Below are positions 1-8,763 of a stretch of DNA of 64,000 nucleotides, in pieces. The position numbers were made by a program, and so were the translations under genes. Under the pieces are notes generated by a model that saw only the letters and a program-made list of their open reading frames with translations, was not told the origin of the DNA and did not search any database. Numbering within the stretch: the first letter of the stretch is position 1; every line of letters begins with the position of its first letter. Origin of the DNA: Robiginitomaculum antarcticum DSM 21748 (GTDB lineage Bacteria; Pseudomonadota; Alphaproteobacteria; Caulobacterales; Maricaulaceae); assembly GCF_000365025.1 (NCBI RefSeq), contig NZ_KB823011.1:888621-952620 (forward strand), read 5' to 3'.

Positions 1-2376
1 ATTGCCCGCATTATTGAAGGCCCCGCCCTTCGCCGCGGCATTGTTGAACTTAACGGCGAAGGCGAAACCGTTGCGGGTATTATTGTAATGCGGGACGGCG
101 AAAATGCGCTGGACGTCATTGACCGGGTCAAAGAAAAACTGAGCGATCTGCAGCGCGGCCTACCTGAAGGCGTCGAGATCGTTACCGTATATGACCGCGC
201 CCCGCTCATTGAAGGGGCTGTCTCATATTTGGAAGATAAGCTGATTGAAGAAGGGCTTGTTGTCGCGCTCGTCATTTTGCTTTTTTTGCTTCACTTTCGG
301 GCCGCCTTTGTCGCTGTTATCACCCTGCCTCTCGGCGTTTTAGGGGCATTTATCATCATGTCTGCCCAAGGCGTTACCGCCAATATTATGTCTCTGGGCG
401 GCATAGCTATTGCCATTGGCGCAATGGTTGACGCCTCGATTGTCATGGTCGAAAACGGCGTCAGAAAGCTCTCCGACATTAAAGGAAAGCCGGACGAGAC
501 AACCCGAAAACGCGTTCTTATCCAAGCCGCTCAAGAGGTTGGGCCGGGCTTGTTTTTCTCGCTTTTGATAATTGTCGTGTCTTTCTTGCCGGTCTTTGCC
601 CTGACAGGCGAAAGCTACCGTCTGTTCTCTCCCCTCGCTTTCACCAAAACCTATGCCATGGCGTTTGGCGCCTTATTATCAGTAACGCTTATACCGGTTC
701 TTATGATTTGGCTCTTACGCGGCAAGATGCGGCCGGAGACGTCCAATCCGCTCAACCGGTTTTTCATCTGGATATACAAGCCTGTTATATGGGCAGCTTT
801 AAAGTTCAAATGGATAACGGTTATTGTCGCGCTCTTGATTACTGCCAGCGTTATAATTCCGGCACAAAAATTAGGCACAGAGTTTATGCCGGCTTTATAT
901 GAAGGCGAGCTGCTGTATATGCCCACAACATTGCCTGGCGTGTCTTCCACAAAAATGCGGGAAATTCTGGGGCAAACCAATCGCGTGATTAAAACCGTGC
1001 CCGAAGTTGAATCCGTCTTTGGCAAAGCGGGGCGGGCAGATACGGCCACAGACCCTGCACCGCTAACGATGATTGAAAGCTGGATAAGACTAAAACCCAA
1101 ATCGGAATGGCGCGAGGGCATGACGGCTGATGGTATCGTCGATGATCTCAATAGCCGCCTTAAAATGCCGGGCCTTGTGAACTCATGGGGCTACCCTATC
1201 AAAATTCGAATGGACATGGTCTCAACAGGCATTCGCACGCCGATCGGCATTAAAGTCACCGGAGATGATCTTACGGTAATCGAATCTATCGGGCGGGATA
1301 TTGAGCGGGTTGTGACAGATATTCCCGGGACGCGCTCCGCCTTTGCCGACCGCGTGTTGGGAGGAAAATATCTGGAAATTACACCGAACCGTTCAGAACT
1401 TGCCCGCCGCAATATTGATATGGGCACATTTCAATCCGTCATCCAAACCGCGCTGGGCGGTATGACCTTGGCTGAATCCGTTCAGGGCCGGGAGCGCTAT
1501 AATATAATGCTGCGATATGAGCGGGCGTTTCGCGAAACCGATGCCGATATTGGAAATATTCTGATTCCGACGCCAAAAGGCGCGCATATTCCGCTTCGCG
1601 AGGTCGCGAGCATTGCCTATACTGAAGGGCCGCCCATGATCCGCTCAGAAAATGCGCGCCTGACAGGCTGGGTTTTTGTCGATATTTCGGGTCGGGATCT
1701 TGGCGGTTATGTCAATGATGCCAGAGAGATTGTCGCTGGCGTAATTACCCTGCCACCGGGATATGCGATAGAATGGTCGGGCCAATATGAACAAATGCAG
1801 CGGGCCAATGCGCGCTTGAAAATTGCCATACCCGCCGCAGTCGGCCTGATATTTTTGCTGCTCATGCTGCATTTCAGCCGCTTGGACCGGACGCTGATTA
1901 TTATGCTGTCCCTGCCTTTTGGACTCGTCGGCGGGCTATGGGCCGTCTATCTGGCGGGCTATAATCTATCCGTAGCTGTGGCCGTTGGCTTTATCGCATT
2001 AGGCGGCATTGCTGTTGAGACCGCAGTCGTCATGCTGCTTTATATTGACCAACAAGTTAGGACAGACGTGCCTCAGACAAAAGCTGCTCTTTTCGACGCT
2101 GTCAGTCACGGCGCTGCCTTGCGCGTGCGACCAAAGCTTATGACCGTTACAACGGTGATGGCCGGCCTGGCCCCCATATTTATCACTGAAGGCTTAGGAT
2201 CCGATGTCATGCGCCGCATTGCTCTGCCGATGCTGGGAGGTATGGTGTCAACGACCCTTCTCACACTCATCGTGATTCCGGCTATTTATTTTATCTGGAT
2301 CGGACGACAGCTTCCAAACACACCCACCCAACATATAAAACCCTCGAAGGAAAAAACTCATGAAACAGCTTACTAA
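1..2376 (+). CDS. CusA/CzcA-type heavy-metal RND efflux pump, partial (5' end outside window)
   Basis: The frame is open from the first base, so the N-terminus lies upstream; 791 residues are visible. This is the inner-membrane proton-driven pump of a heavy-metal (HME) RND system that, with an adaptor and an outer-membrane channel, exports monovalent copper/silver or divalent cations. A first bundle of hydrophobic helices contains GAMVDASIVMVEN (around window residue 144), the acidic TM4 signature of this family. A porter domain follows, with GPPM around residue 546, whose Met lies where the CusA substrate methionine is expected. A second helix bundle ends the protein. The Cu/Ag assignment rests on this Met and on the CusF-like gene that overlaps its 3' end by 17 bases. 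Zn/Co/Cd specificity cannot be excluded. Confidence 0.9.
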   Translation: MARIIEGPALRRGIVELNGEGETVAGIIVMRDGENALDVIDRVKEKLSDLQRGLPEGVEIVTVYDRAPLIEGAVSYLEDKLIEEGLVVALVILLFLLHFRAAFVAVITLPLGVLGAFIIMSAQGVTANIMSLGGIAIAIGAMVDASIVMVENGVRKLSDIKGKPDETTRKRVLIQAAQEVGPGLFFSLLIIVVSFLPVFALTGESYRLFSPLAFTKTYAMAFGALLSVTLIPVLMIWLLRGKMRPETSNPLNRFFIWIYKPVIWAALKFKWITVIVALLITASVIIPAQKLGTEFMPALYEGELLYMPTTLPGVSSTKMREILGQTNRVIKTVPEVESVFGKAGRADTATDPAPLTMIESWIRLKPKSEWREGMTADGIVDDLNSRLKMPGLVNSWGYPIKIRMDMVSTGIRTPIGIKVTGDDLTVIESIGRDIERVVTDIPGTRSAFADRVLGGKYLEITPNRSELARRNIDMGTFQSVIQTALGGMTLAESVQGRERYNIMLRYERAFRETDADIGNILIPTPKGAHIPLREVASIAYTEGPPMIRSENARLTGWVFVDISGRDLGGYVNDAREIVAGVITLPPGYAIEWSGQYEQMQRANARLKIAIPAAVGLIFLLLMLHFSRLDRTLIIMLSLPFGLVGGLWAVYLAGYNLSVAVAVGFIALGGIAVETAVVMLLYIDQQVRTDVPQTKAALFDAVSHGAALRVRPKLMTVTTVMAGLAPIFITEGLGSDVMRRIALPMLGGMVSTTLLTLIVIPAIYFIWIGRQLPNTPTQHIKPSKEKTHETAY

Positions 2377-2788
2377 AATTACGATCACGGCTTTGGCCGC
2401 ATTCAGCCTCACGGCCTGCGGGGAAGACACCACTAATACCGGAAATCATGCCGAAATAGACGAGACCCCTATGCACTCCACTACAATGGGTGATGATAAA
2501 ATGATGGGCGATACAGGTCATACTACGGGCGTAATTGTTTCCATCAGTCCCGACGGCAAAGAAGCTACAATTGATCATCAAGACATTGACGGGGTCGGCA
2601 TGTCGGCCATGACAATGGGCTTTGGCATTACCTCAACTGTTGATCTGTCCAGCTATGCCAAAGGGGACAGTGTTAGCTTTATGGTCAAAAGGGGTCGTGA
2701 TAACAGCTATCGCATTACCGCGATTTGTAACACGGCTAACGATGGCCAGGATTGCCTTGATACCCATATGGATCATAACGGTCATTAA
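2360..2788 (+). CDS. CusF-like copper/silver-binding lipoprotein
   Basis: A 142-residue protein with a signal peptide ending in the lipobox LTAC (lipidated Cys20), so probably anchored in the periplasm. After a Met/His/Asp-rich linker (residues 30-55), residues 56-124 resemble the small beta-barrel of CusF, the periplasmic chaperone that hands Cu(I)/Ag(I) to CusA. In CusF the metal is held by one His, two Met and a Trp cap. Here H73, M84 and M86 occupy the equivalent places, while the Trp position appears to be M81. The start ATG lies inside the 3' end of the pump gene, so translation is probably coupled. The His/Met-rich tail (HMDHNGH) may bind additional metal. Family assignment is by motif spacing only. 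Confidence 0.75.
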   Translation: MKQLTKITITALAAFSLTACGEDTTNTGNHAEIDETPMHSTTMGDDKMMGDTGHTTGVIVSISPDGKEATIDHQDIDGVGMSAMTMGFGITSTVDLSSYAKGDSVSFMVKRGRDNSYRITAICNTANDGQDCLDTHMDHNGH

Positions 2789-2793
2789 TAACT

Positions 2794-2821
2794 CACGCCT
2801 GTAATATTTATTACAGGCGTG
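2794..2821 (+). terminator. Hairpin after the metal-efflux genes
   Basis: An 11-bp perfect inverted repeat (CACGCCTGTAA / TTACAGGCGTG) with a 6-base loop begins six bases after the stop of the CusF-like gene. No T-run follows, so it may act as an mRNA 3' stabiliser or weak terminator rather than a classical intrinsic terminator. Confidence 0.5.
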
Positions 2822-2841
2822 TTCGCTCTGGGGAGGGTTAA

Positions 2842-3564
2842 ATGAATCAAGCGATATTAAACCGCAATTTACGAAAGCTGCATCTGTGGTTTGGCATTGG
2901 CATCGGTCTCCAACTGGGTCTGTGGTTAATCTCAGGCTTGTTCATGACGCTTTTCCCTATCGACCAAGTCCGCGGCACGCATTTGCGCGCTACCCAATTG
3001 CCACAGACTGTCTCAGCGAAGTTAGATATCCTCCACCCCTCTGAACTCATCTCAAAACATGCCTTAAATTCTGATGCATTAACTCTAAAATTAATCGCCG
3101 GAGAGCCGGTTTATATTGTTACCACATCAGAAAAAACGCAGGCCTTCAATGCCAAAACGGGCGAAGTCCAAAACGTGATGGATGAGGTCTTAGCCACCCA
3201 AATTGCAATAGACAGTTATGCCGGCCGAAGTGCGCAAACCACGGCCACTCTCTTCGAAGAAAAAGCCCCGCGTGAATATGGCCGGGCTGGGCCGGTCTGG
3301 CGGATAGATTTTAAAAAACCTGATGCAGCCAGCTTTTATGTTGATGCCATGACAGGCGAGCTCAAAGCCGTCAGAACCGGATTATGGCGAACCTTTGATT
3401 TCATGTGGGGCCTCCATATTATGGATTGGAAGAGCCGCGAAAATTTTAACTCCTGGTGGATCAAAACAGTCGCATCCCTCGCTGTCTTTTTCTTTTTCAC
3501 AGGGTTTGGCCTGGCCATCCTCAGAATTCGAAGCTCAATTAAAAGGCGCAAAAGGCTTGAATAG
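2842..3564 (+). CDS. PepSY domain-containing inner-membrane protein
   Basis: A 240-residue protein with a strong GGGAGG ribosome site eight bases before the ATG. It has an N-terminal membrane helix (about residues 17-38), a periplasmic region of about 160 residues with PepSY-like segments (for example AFNAKTGEVQNVMDE and FYVDAMTGELKAVRTG), and a second helix near residues 205-227 followed by a basic cytoplasmic tail (RIRSSIKRRKRLE). This is the architecture of PepSY-associated TM proteins, which commonly sit beside metal or iron reductase and uptake genes. It follows the copper-efflux genes in the same direction, so a role in the metal response is plausible. No catalytic motif is visible and the exact function is unknown. 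Confidence 0.75.
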   Translation: MNQAILNRNLRKLHLWFGIGIGLQLGLWLISGLFMTLFPIDQVRGTHLRATQLPQTVSAKLDILHPSELISKHALNSDALTLKLIAGEPVYIVTTSEKTQAFNAKTGEVQNVMDEVLATQIAIDSYAGRSAQTTATLFEEKAPREYGRAGPVWRIDFKKPDAASFYVDAMTGELKAVRTGLWRTFDFMWGLHIMDWKSRENFNSWWIKTVASLAVFFFFTGFGLAILRIRSSIKRRKRLE

Positions 3565-3814
3565 TCACCAGTTTGTGAGGTTAATAAGCGACCCCGCTCA
3601 CCACTGCATTTTCCGAGGGCAGCCCTTTTATGTTAGGTAGACCCTACAGCCTTCTGTCTTGTCACATCGACAAAAATAAAGTTCGCAAAACTTTCAATGC
3701 TTGAAGTAATAAATAATTCGGACTGAACACTATACACAGAATACACAGAGCTGCCGTATTGACGCCTGCGCTATAGGGCATAAACAGAAAGCACTCATTG
3801 TTACGGATACCATT

Positions 3815-4765
3815 ATGGCAGATGCAGATCAGGCAGGCGGTTCAATTCTTGCCAGTATGACAGCTCTGGCGAATCCAATCGCAAAACTGCGCGGCATACG
3901 CAGCGTCATTCGTGTTGGTAATAATCTGGCTAAAAAAAATGTCTCGCTGGTTGCAGGCGGCGTCTCATTTTATGCATTTCTGTCAATTTTTCCCGCAATA
4001 GCAGGATCGCTTATGCTCTGGGGGTTTTTTTCTTCGCAGTCAGATGTCTCGGTCGTCACCACAACCTTTTACGGCGCGGTACCTGATCCGGTCCTCGATT
4101 TGATCGTCGCGCAACTTACCCGTATCACGACCAGTCCGGCGACGCTGACGCCCTTTGCGGCTATTTTCTCACTTCTATTTGCACTGTGGAGCGCGTCCAA
4201 AGCAATTAATGCTCTGTTGATGGCAATGACCTCCATGTATGGCGAGAGCGTCAAAGGCGGCTATATACGCCAACGGCTCGTCTCCTTTCTGTTTACATTG
4301 GGCGGAATCGCCTTTGCTATTTTATCGATCATCTTAATCGGAGCTGTTCCACCTATTTTAGAGGCATTGCGGCTCGGCGTTGTGGCCGAAGCCCTAATCC
4401 TGATCCTCCGCTGGCTGGTAATACTCAGCGTGTTTTTCGCAGGCGCGGTGGCCTTTTATTTCGTGTCCCGCCGCGATCCTTTGCGGGTAAGGCTTAAAAA
4501 CCGCAATCAAGTCTACCCCGGCGCATTCGCGGCGACCCTCATATGGGTCATTTCGTCGGTGGCGTTTTCTTTCTATCTGTCGGCATTTGACCAATATAAT
4601 GAAACTTTCGGCTCGCTGGGCGCTGTGGCCGCTTTATTGATGTGGTTCTGGGTATCCGCACTCGCGCTGCTTGTCGGCGCGGAGATTAACACTGATTATG
4701 CTGGGAAAGAGGACCGTCGCGCTGATGCGGTCGTGCCGCAAGCGGACATTGAAAGTCAGACTTAA
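3815..4765 (+). CDS. YihY/BrkB family inner-membrane protein
   Basis: A 316-residue polytopic membrane protein. The segment KKNVSLVAGGVSFYAFLSIFPAIAGS near residues 40-65 is the typical start of the YihY/virulence-factor-BrkB family (once misnamed ribonuclease BN). About six hydrophobic helices follow, with the conserved end GSLGAVAALLMWFWVSALALLVGAEIN around residues 263-290. Transport or envelope functions have been proposed for the family but no reaction is established. The 250-base gap upstream (3565-3814) holds no convincing gene; a TTGACG hexamer near 3759 could be part of a promoter. Confidence 0.9.
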   Translation: MADADQAGGSILASMTALANPIAKLRGIRSVIRVGNNLAKKNVSLVAGGVSFYAFLSIFPAIAGSLMLWGFFSSQSDVSVVTTTFYGAVPDPVLDLIVAQLTRITTSPATLTPFAAIFSLLFALWSASKAINALLMAMTSMYGESVKGGYIRQRLVSFLFTLGGIAFAILSIILIGAVPPILEALRLGVVAEALILILRWLVILSVFFAGAVAFYFVSRRDPLRVRLKNRNQVYPGAFAATLIWVISSVAFSFYLSAFDQYNETFGSLGAVAALLMWFWVSALALLVGAEINTDYAGKEDRRADAVVPQADIESQT

Positions 4766-4865
4766 CGGAGCTTTGAGTAATTTTTGTGTTTCACTGCATT
4801 TGACAGGAACCAATATTGAGTTTGCCCGTTAATTGTATGTGGAAACAAACAAAAGGAAAAATATC

Positions 4866-5033
4866 ATGGAAAGCGAACACATCCAAGGCGCCGGCAACAA
4901 AACAGCGGGCAAGATTAAAGAAAAAGTCGGCCAAGCCACCGACAATAAGTCTCTTGAAGCCAAGGGCAAAGCGCAAAACGCCAAAGGCCACGCGCAAGAT
5001 GCGATCGGTGACGCAAAAGACGCCGTCGAATAG
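4866..5033 (+). CDS. CsbD family general stress protein
   Basis: A 55-residue, highly charged, Lys/Ala/Gly-rich protein. Two repeats of the type G(N/K)xxxGKxKExxGxATxxxxLEAKGKAQ are characteristic of CsbD, a small cytoplasmic protein induced by general stress in many bacteria; its biochemical role is unknown. I chose the ATG at 4866 because an AAAGGA ribosome site lies just before it. A longer frame starting at 4833 would add eleven residues that are absent from the family. The gene is followed at once by a strong terminator, so it is probably a single-gene transcript. Confidence 0.85.
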   Translation: MESEHIQGAGNKTAGKIKEKVGQATDNKSLEAKGKAQNAKGHAQDAIGDAKDAVE

Positions 5034-5052
5034 GCAGCGAAACCAAACTCAG

Positions 5053-5083
5053 AAGCCCCGCCTTTAAGACGGGGCTTTTTTTT
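5053..5083 (+). terminator. Intrinsic terminator of csbD-like gene
   Basis: An 8-bp stem (AAGCCCCG / CGGGGCTT) with a 9-base loop is followed by a run of eight T. It lies 20 bases downstream of the CsbD stop codon and ends before the next gene. Confidence 0.85.
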
Positions 5084-5109
5084 ATAGAAAACTATATTTA
5101 GGGTATGGC

Positions 5110-6267
5110 ATGGTGACCGAGCAACGCGCACAGCAAAAGCAGCCCCGTACCCCTAAAACCGTGCAAAATGGTCAAGCCCCCCAACGATATTCTAATTGGG
5201 CCGTGGTTGGTATATTCTGGATCATGTCATTAGGCGTGCTAACGGTCGCACAGTCTTTTTTCATTCCCGTAGTGACTGCGATTATTCTGGCTTTGATTTT
5301 CAGCCCCTTGCGCCGGACTATGGGCAAGGTCGGCATAAAACCGGGTCTCGCCGCGCTTCTGATCTTATTATCCGTTCTCGCTGTCATCTCCGTCACCCTG
5401 TATTTTCTGGCCGGCCCGATCGAAACCCGTATCAAAACACTTCCAAGCCTGATCCCCAATGCAGTCAAAAAAATTGAGATTTTATCAGGCGCGATGGAAC
5501 CGGTTATCGAAGCCTCGGACCAAATTGATAAAATGTCTAAAGGCGCAGATGGACCGGCAGAGGTCGTCATACGCGAAGGCGGAACGCTCTCATCGATTGC
5601 GAAGACAACCCCGCGTATTTTAGGGCAGATAGGGTTTACTTTGGCTGTCATGATGTTTCTGATTTCATCCGGAGATTTGTTTTATGAAAAACTGGTGCGG
5701 GTCATGCCTACGTTCAAAGATAAAAAACGCGCTGTTGTTTTGGTGAAATCGATCGAGCAGAGCGTCTCAAAATACTTTTTAACCATCACCGTCATTAATG
5801 CCGGATTGGGCCTCGCCGTCGGCCTCGTCATGTGGGGCTTAGGCATGCCGGATCCAATCCTGTTTGGTATCGGGGCTTTCCTGCTGAATTTCATTCCTTT
5901 TGTCGGCGCAATTATTGGTGTGTCTCTTACATTTCTCGTCGCATTTATTAGCGCGCCAACCATTGTTTTGGCCTTATTGCCTGCGGTGTGCTATTTCTTG
6001 TTAACCGCCTTTGAGGGCCAATTCATTACGCCTATGCTCGTCGGTCGCCGCCTGCGGCTGAATGCTGTGGTGGTCTTCCTCGCCGTCGCAGTAGGGGCAT
6101 GGATGTGGTCCTTTATGGGTATGTTTCTCGCCATTCCCGTGCTCATTTTAATTAAAGCGCTCTCGGATGATATCGAGTCCTTGCGCGGCATAGGTGAGTT
6201 TCTAGGGGAGCGAACCGGTACGACTCGCAAAGATCAGCGTATATTAGATAAGGCTTTGGAGCCCTAA
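5110..6267 (+). CDS. AI-2E family transporter (YdiK/PerM-like)
   Basis: A 385-residue integral membrane protein of the autoinducer-2 exporter-like family. It has a two-helix N-terminal hairpin (about residues 30-90), a less hydrophobic middle region, and C-terminal helices containing the hallmark stretch GIGAFLLNFIPFVGAIIGV and the EGQFITPMLVGRRLRLNAVVV segment. Family members have been linked to AI-2, auxin or ion export, and some act as Na+/H+ antiporters, so the substrate is uncertain. It stands alone between a terminator and the convergent tyrosine-degradation operon. Confidence 0.85.
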   Translation: MVTEQRAQQKQPRTPKTVQNGQAPQRYSNWAVVGIFWIMSLGVLTVAQSFFIPVVTAIILALIFSPLRRTMGKVGIKPGLAALLILLSVLAVISVTLYFLAGPIETRIKTLPSLIPNAVKKIEILSGAMEPVIEASDQIDKMSKGADGPAEVVIREGGTLSSIAKTTPRILGQIGFTLAVMMFLISSGDLFYEKLVRVMPTFKDKKRAVVLVKSIEQSVSKYFLTITVINAGLGLAVGLVMWGLGMPDPILFGIGAFLLNFIPFVGAIIGVSLTFLVAFISAPTIVLALLPAVCYFLLTAFEGQFITPMLVGRRLRLNAVVVFLAVAVGAWMWSFMGMFLAIPVLILIKALSDDIESLRGIGEFLGERTGTTRKDQRILDKALEP

Positions 6268-6271
6268 TCAA

Positions 6272-6910
6272 TTACATCGCATCGGGCTGCATTTCAGGTG
6301 CAGCGATAGCGAATTCAGGACGCGCGCGGCACGCGGCATCAATAGCCGACAGATGTGGAAAAGCATCCATATTCACGCCAAACCGCCGCGCATTATAAAC
6401 TTGGGGCACAAGGCAGACCTCGAAAAAGCCCGGCTCATCCATATAGAGGAATTTGCTCGTCCTCGTCTCGGCAATCTCTTCGAGCGCGTTAAATCCCTTG
6501 GCAATCCAGTGGCGTACCCATTTCGTTACGCCCTCATCATCCGCGCCATAGTCTGATCGAATATATTTCAGCACAGATAAATTTTGAATGGGCGAAATAT
6601 CGGACGCAATGACCAGAGACGCGGCGAGGACTTTGGACCGCAGTACCGCGTCGCTAGGCATAAGAGCAGGATCAGGCACAATTGCGTCCAGATAATCAAG
6701 TATGGCCAGTGACTGCGTTAGCTTCGTGCCGTCCTCCAGTTCTAAGACCGGCAGATAGCCTTGCGGATTACGGGCAAAATGCGCCGCCTCATTTTGAGCG
6801 CCATCGCGTAGATTAACGGCGACATGTTTGACCTCAATCCCTTTCATCGCGAGCGCAATGCGCACGCGGTAAGAGGCTGAGCTGCGCCAATATCCATACA
6901 GCGTCATCAT
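6272..6910 (-). CDS. maiA: Maleylacetoacetate isomerase (zeta-class GST)
   Basis: A 212-residue enzyme that isomerises maleylacetoacetate to fumarylacetoacetate with glutathione as cofactor, the penultimate step of tyrosine/homogentisate degradation. The N-terminal thioredoxin-like domain carries the zeta-class signature WRSSASYRVRIAL (residues 8-20), where Ser10/Ser11 are the expected glutathione-activating residues and Ala12 replaces the Cys of some family members. NPQGYLPVLELEDG and the SLAILDYLD motif complete the GSH site, and an all-helical C-terminal domain follows. It is the last gene of the operon, four bases after fumarylacetoacetase. Confidence 0.92.
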   Translation of the reverse strand: MMTLYGYWRSSASYRVRIALAMKGIEVKHVAVNLRDGAQNEAAHFARNPQGYLPVLELEDGTKLTQSLAILDYLDAIVPDPALMPSDAVLRSKVLAASLVIASDISPIQNLSVLKYIRSDYGADDEGVTKWVRHWIAKGFNALEEIAETRTSKFLYMDEPGFFEVCLVPQVYNARRFGVNMDAFPHLSAIDAACRARPEFAIAAPEMQPDAM

Positions 6911-6914
6911 AGGG

Positions 6915-7940
6915 TTAGCCCTTTGGCGGGTCGTATTTTACGACTGTGTTTTCAATCCGTCCGAAAATAGACTTGCCATTGGCGTCATCCATTTCAATAC
7001 CGACAGCATCGCCAAACTGCATGAACGGCGTTTTAAATTCACCGGTCTGGATTTTTTCGATCATGCGGATTTCGGCGATGCAGCTATAGCCGACGCCGCC
7101 ATCTTCGATCTTTTTGCCTTCACCGCCTTCGAATTTATTGGACACAGTGCCGGAGCCGATAATTGTGCCGGCTGCCAGATGGCGCGTTTTCGCAGCGTGA
7201 GAGACAAGGCGGTACATATCAAATGTCATATCATTTTTGACATTGGCTTTGCCGAAGGGCTTACCGTTATAGTCGACTTTCAAATCCAGATCAATTGTGC
7301 CCTCGCCCCAGGCTTTACCCAGCTCGTCCGGCGTAATCGCGACAGGTGAAAAAGCGCTGCTGGCCTTGCCATTCACAAAACCAAAGCCCTTGCGAAGCTC
7401 ATTCGGAATAAGGCCGCGCAGGGACACATCATTGACCAACATGATCAATTTGATGTGCTTGGCCGCTTGTTTCGGCGTGACGCCCATCGGCACGTCATCG
7501 GTAATGATGGTCAGCTCGGCTTCCATATCAATGCCGTGGTCTTCTGTGATCGCTTCAATGTCATCGCGCGGGCCGATAAAGGTGTCCGACGCGCCCTGAT
7601 ACATAAGCGGGTCTTCGTAAAAGCTCTCCGGCACTTCGGCGCCGCGCGCTTTGCGCACGAGTTCGACATGGTTCAGATATGCGGAGCCGTCCAGCCACTG
7701 ATAGGCGCGTGGCAATGGGCTCTCGCAATGCTCTTGATCAAACGCCATATCGCCATCGACTTTTCCGGCGTTGAGCAGCTCAAAACGCGCGGCCAGTTGC
7801 GGCGCGACGGTTTCCCAGTCATCCAGAGCAGCCTGCAATGTCGGCGCAATATCTGTGACATCCGCGGCGCGTTTTAAATCGCGCGAGACAACAACGAGCT
7901 GTCCGTCGCGTGTTTCATTTTTTAATGTGGCAAGTTTCAT
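6915..7940 (-). CDS. fahA: Fumarylacetoacetate hydrolase (fumarylacetoacetase)
   Basis: A 341-residue FAH-fold enzyme that cleaves fumarylacetoacetate to fumarate and acetoacetate, the final step of tyrosine degradation. The metal-binding face is visible in the DMEAELTIITDDVP segment (around residues 137-150), and later the family's TIIGSGTVSN motif and GVGYSCIAEIR near residues 255-295. The length fits the bacterial ~340-residue FahA group rather than the ~420-residue eukaryotic form. The product fumarate feeds the TCA cycle. The gene sits between the VOC protein and maiA on one strand. Confidence 0.9.
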   Translation of the reverse strand: MKLATLKNETRDGQLVVVSRDLKRAADVTDIAPTLQAALDDWETVAPQLAARFELLNAGKVDGDMAFDQEHCESPLPRAYQWLDGSAYLNHVELVRKARGAEVPESFYEDPLMYQGASDTFIGPRDDIEAITEDHGIDMEAELTIITDDVPMGVTPKQAAKHIKLIMLVNDVSLRGLIPNELRKGFGFVNGKASSAFSPVAITPDELGKAWGEGTIDLDLKVDYNGKPFGKANVKNDMTFDMYRLVSHAAKTRHLAAGTIIGSGTVSNKFEGGEGKKIEDGGVGYSCIAEIRMIEKIQTGEFKTPFMQFGDAVGIEMDDANGKSIFGRIENTVVKYDPPKG

Positions 7941-7970
7941 ATCGAGTCTTTCGGGTAAATAATTTAACGA

Positions 7971-8516
7971 TTAGGATTCGCTGGCAATCTTCTCATGCAG
8001 CCAAGCGGCGTGGCGCGGCGCTTTTTTCGTCTCGCTCCATTCCTTGAGCATGTCGGGCGCGACAGCGTGTAATTGTGCCATTTGTTCCGGTGTGTGGATA
8101 TTGGCAGCGAGTTCAAGACGGTGGCCATTCGGGTCAAAGAAATAGATGGATTTAAATATGCCGTGATGGGTCGGGCCAAGAACCTCTATTCCGGCCTCTT
8201 CCAAATTCGCTTTGGCTTCCAGCAAATCCTCAAGACTGTCGACGCGTAGCGCGATGTGCTGCACCCAGTCAGGGGTGTTGCGGTCGCGGTCCATATCCGG
8301 CTGCTCGGGCAGTTCAAAAAACGCGAGTACATTATTGTTTCCGGCATCCAAAAAGATATGCATATAGGGGTCATAAGCGCCCGTTGACGGCACGTGATCT
8401 TCGGCAATGGCGAGCTGAAAGTCCATATTCAGGACGCCGTTATAAAATTCCACCGTCTCTTTGGCATCGCGGCAGCGATAGGCTACATGGTGGAAACCAT
8501 CAGTTTTGATCGTCAT
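7971..8516 (-). CDS. VOC (glyoxalase/extradiol dioxygenase superfamily) protein in tyrosine operon
   Basis: A 181-residue protein of two beta-alpha-beta-beta-beta modules. Candidate metal ligands are H10 (FHHVAY), E68 (FFELP), H87 (QHIALR) and E135 (HRLELA). The spacing, particularly 19 and 48 residues for the last three, resembles the four-ligand set of glyoxalase I rather than the two-His-one-Glu set of ring-cleaving dioxygenases. I chose the ATG at 8516 because AGGAGAG precedes it; the frame runs open further upstream through the neighbouring gene. It lies between hppD and fahA, where a homogentisate dioxygenase would be expected, so it probably acts on a tyrosine-pathway intermediate. The substrate is unknown. 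Confidence 0.8.
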   Translation of the reverse strand: MTIKTDGFHHVAYRCRDAKETVEFYNGVLNMDFQLAIAEDHVPSTGAYDPYMHIFLDAGNNNVLAFFELPEQPDMDRDRNTPDWVQHIALRVDSLEDLLEAKANLEEAGIEVLGPTHHGIFKSIYFFDPNGHRLELAANIHTPEQMAQLHAVAPDMLKEWSETKKAPRHAAWLHEKIASES

Positions 8517-8763
8517 TATCACTCTCCTCTTGTGCAGTCTCGTTAATTTGGGGCGCTGGAAACAATGCAATTGAAAATGTTTTTTCAATCGCAACACATA
8601 ATGCCGCGCAGATCATTCCGGCCACAACTGTGCCAAACAGCAGAGCATAAAAACCTGTTAGGCCAAAGCCCTGCTCGGCCACGATTTTAGCCAAATAGAT
8701 GCTGACGGCGACGGCTAAAGCCAGCGCCCACGGAAAACGCGTTATGAGACGCCTAATATTCAC
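8500..8763 (-). CDS. Small two-helix membrane protein of unknown function
   Basis: An 87-residue protein with a basic N-terminus ([10 protein letters not shown]), two hydrophobic helices (about residues 11-30 and 36-62) and an acidic tail (EESDNDDQN). Its ATG overlaps the stop region of hppD in the ATGA manner (8760-8763), and its 3' end overlaps the start of the VOC gene by 17 bases, so it is translationally packed into the operon. I do not recognise a family. The predicted topology puts both ends on the same side of the membrane. Position suggests an accessory of tyrosine or hydroxyphenylpyruvate metabolism or uptake, but nothing in the sequence proves it. Confidence 0.6.
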   Translation of the reverse strand: MNIRRLITRFPWALALAVAVSIYLAKIVAEQGFGLTGFYALLFGTVVAGMICAALCVAIEKTFSIALFPAPQINETAQEESDNDDQN

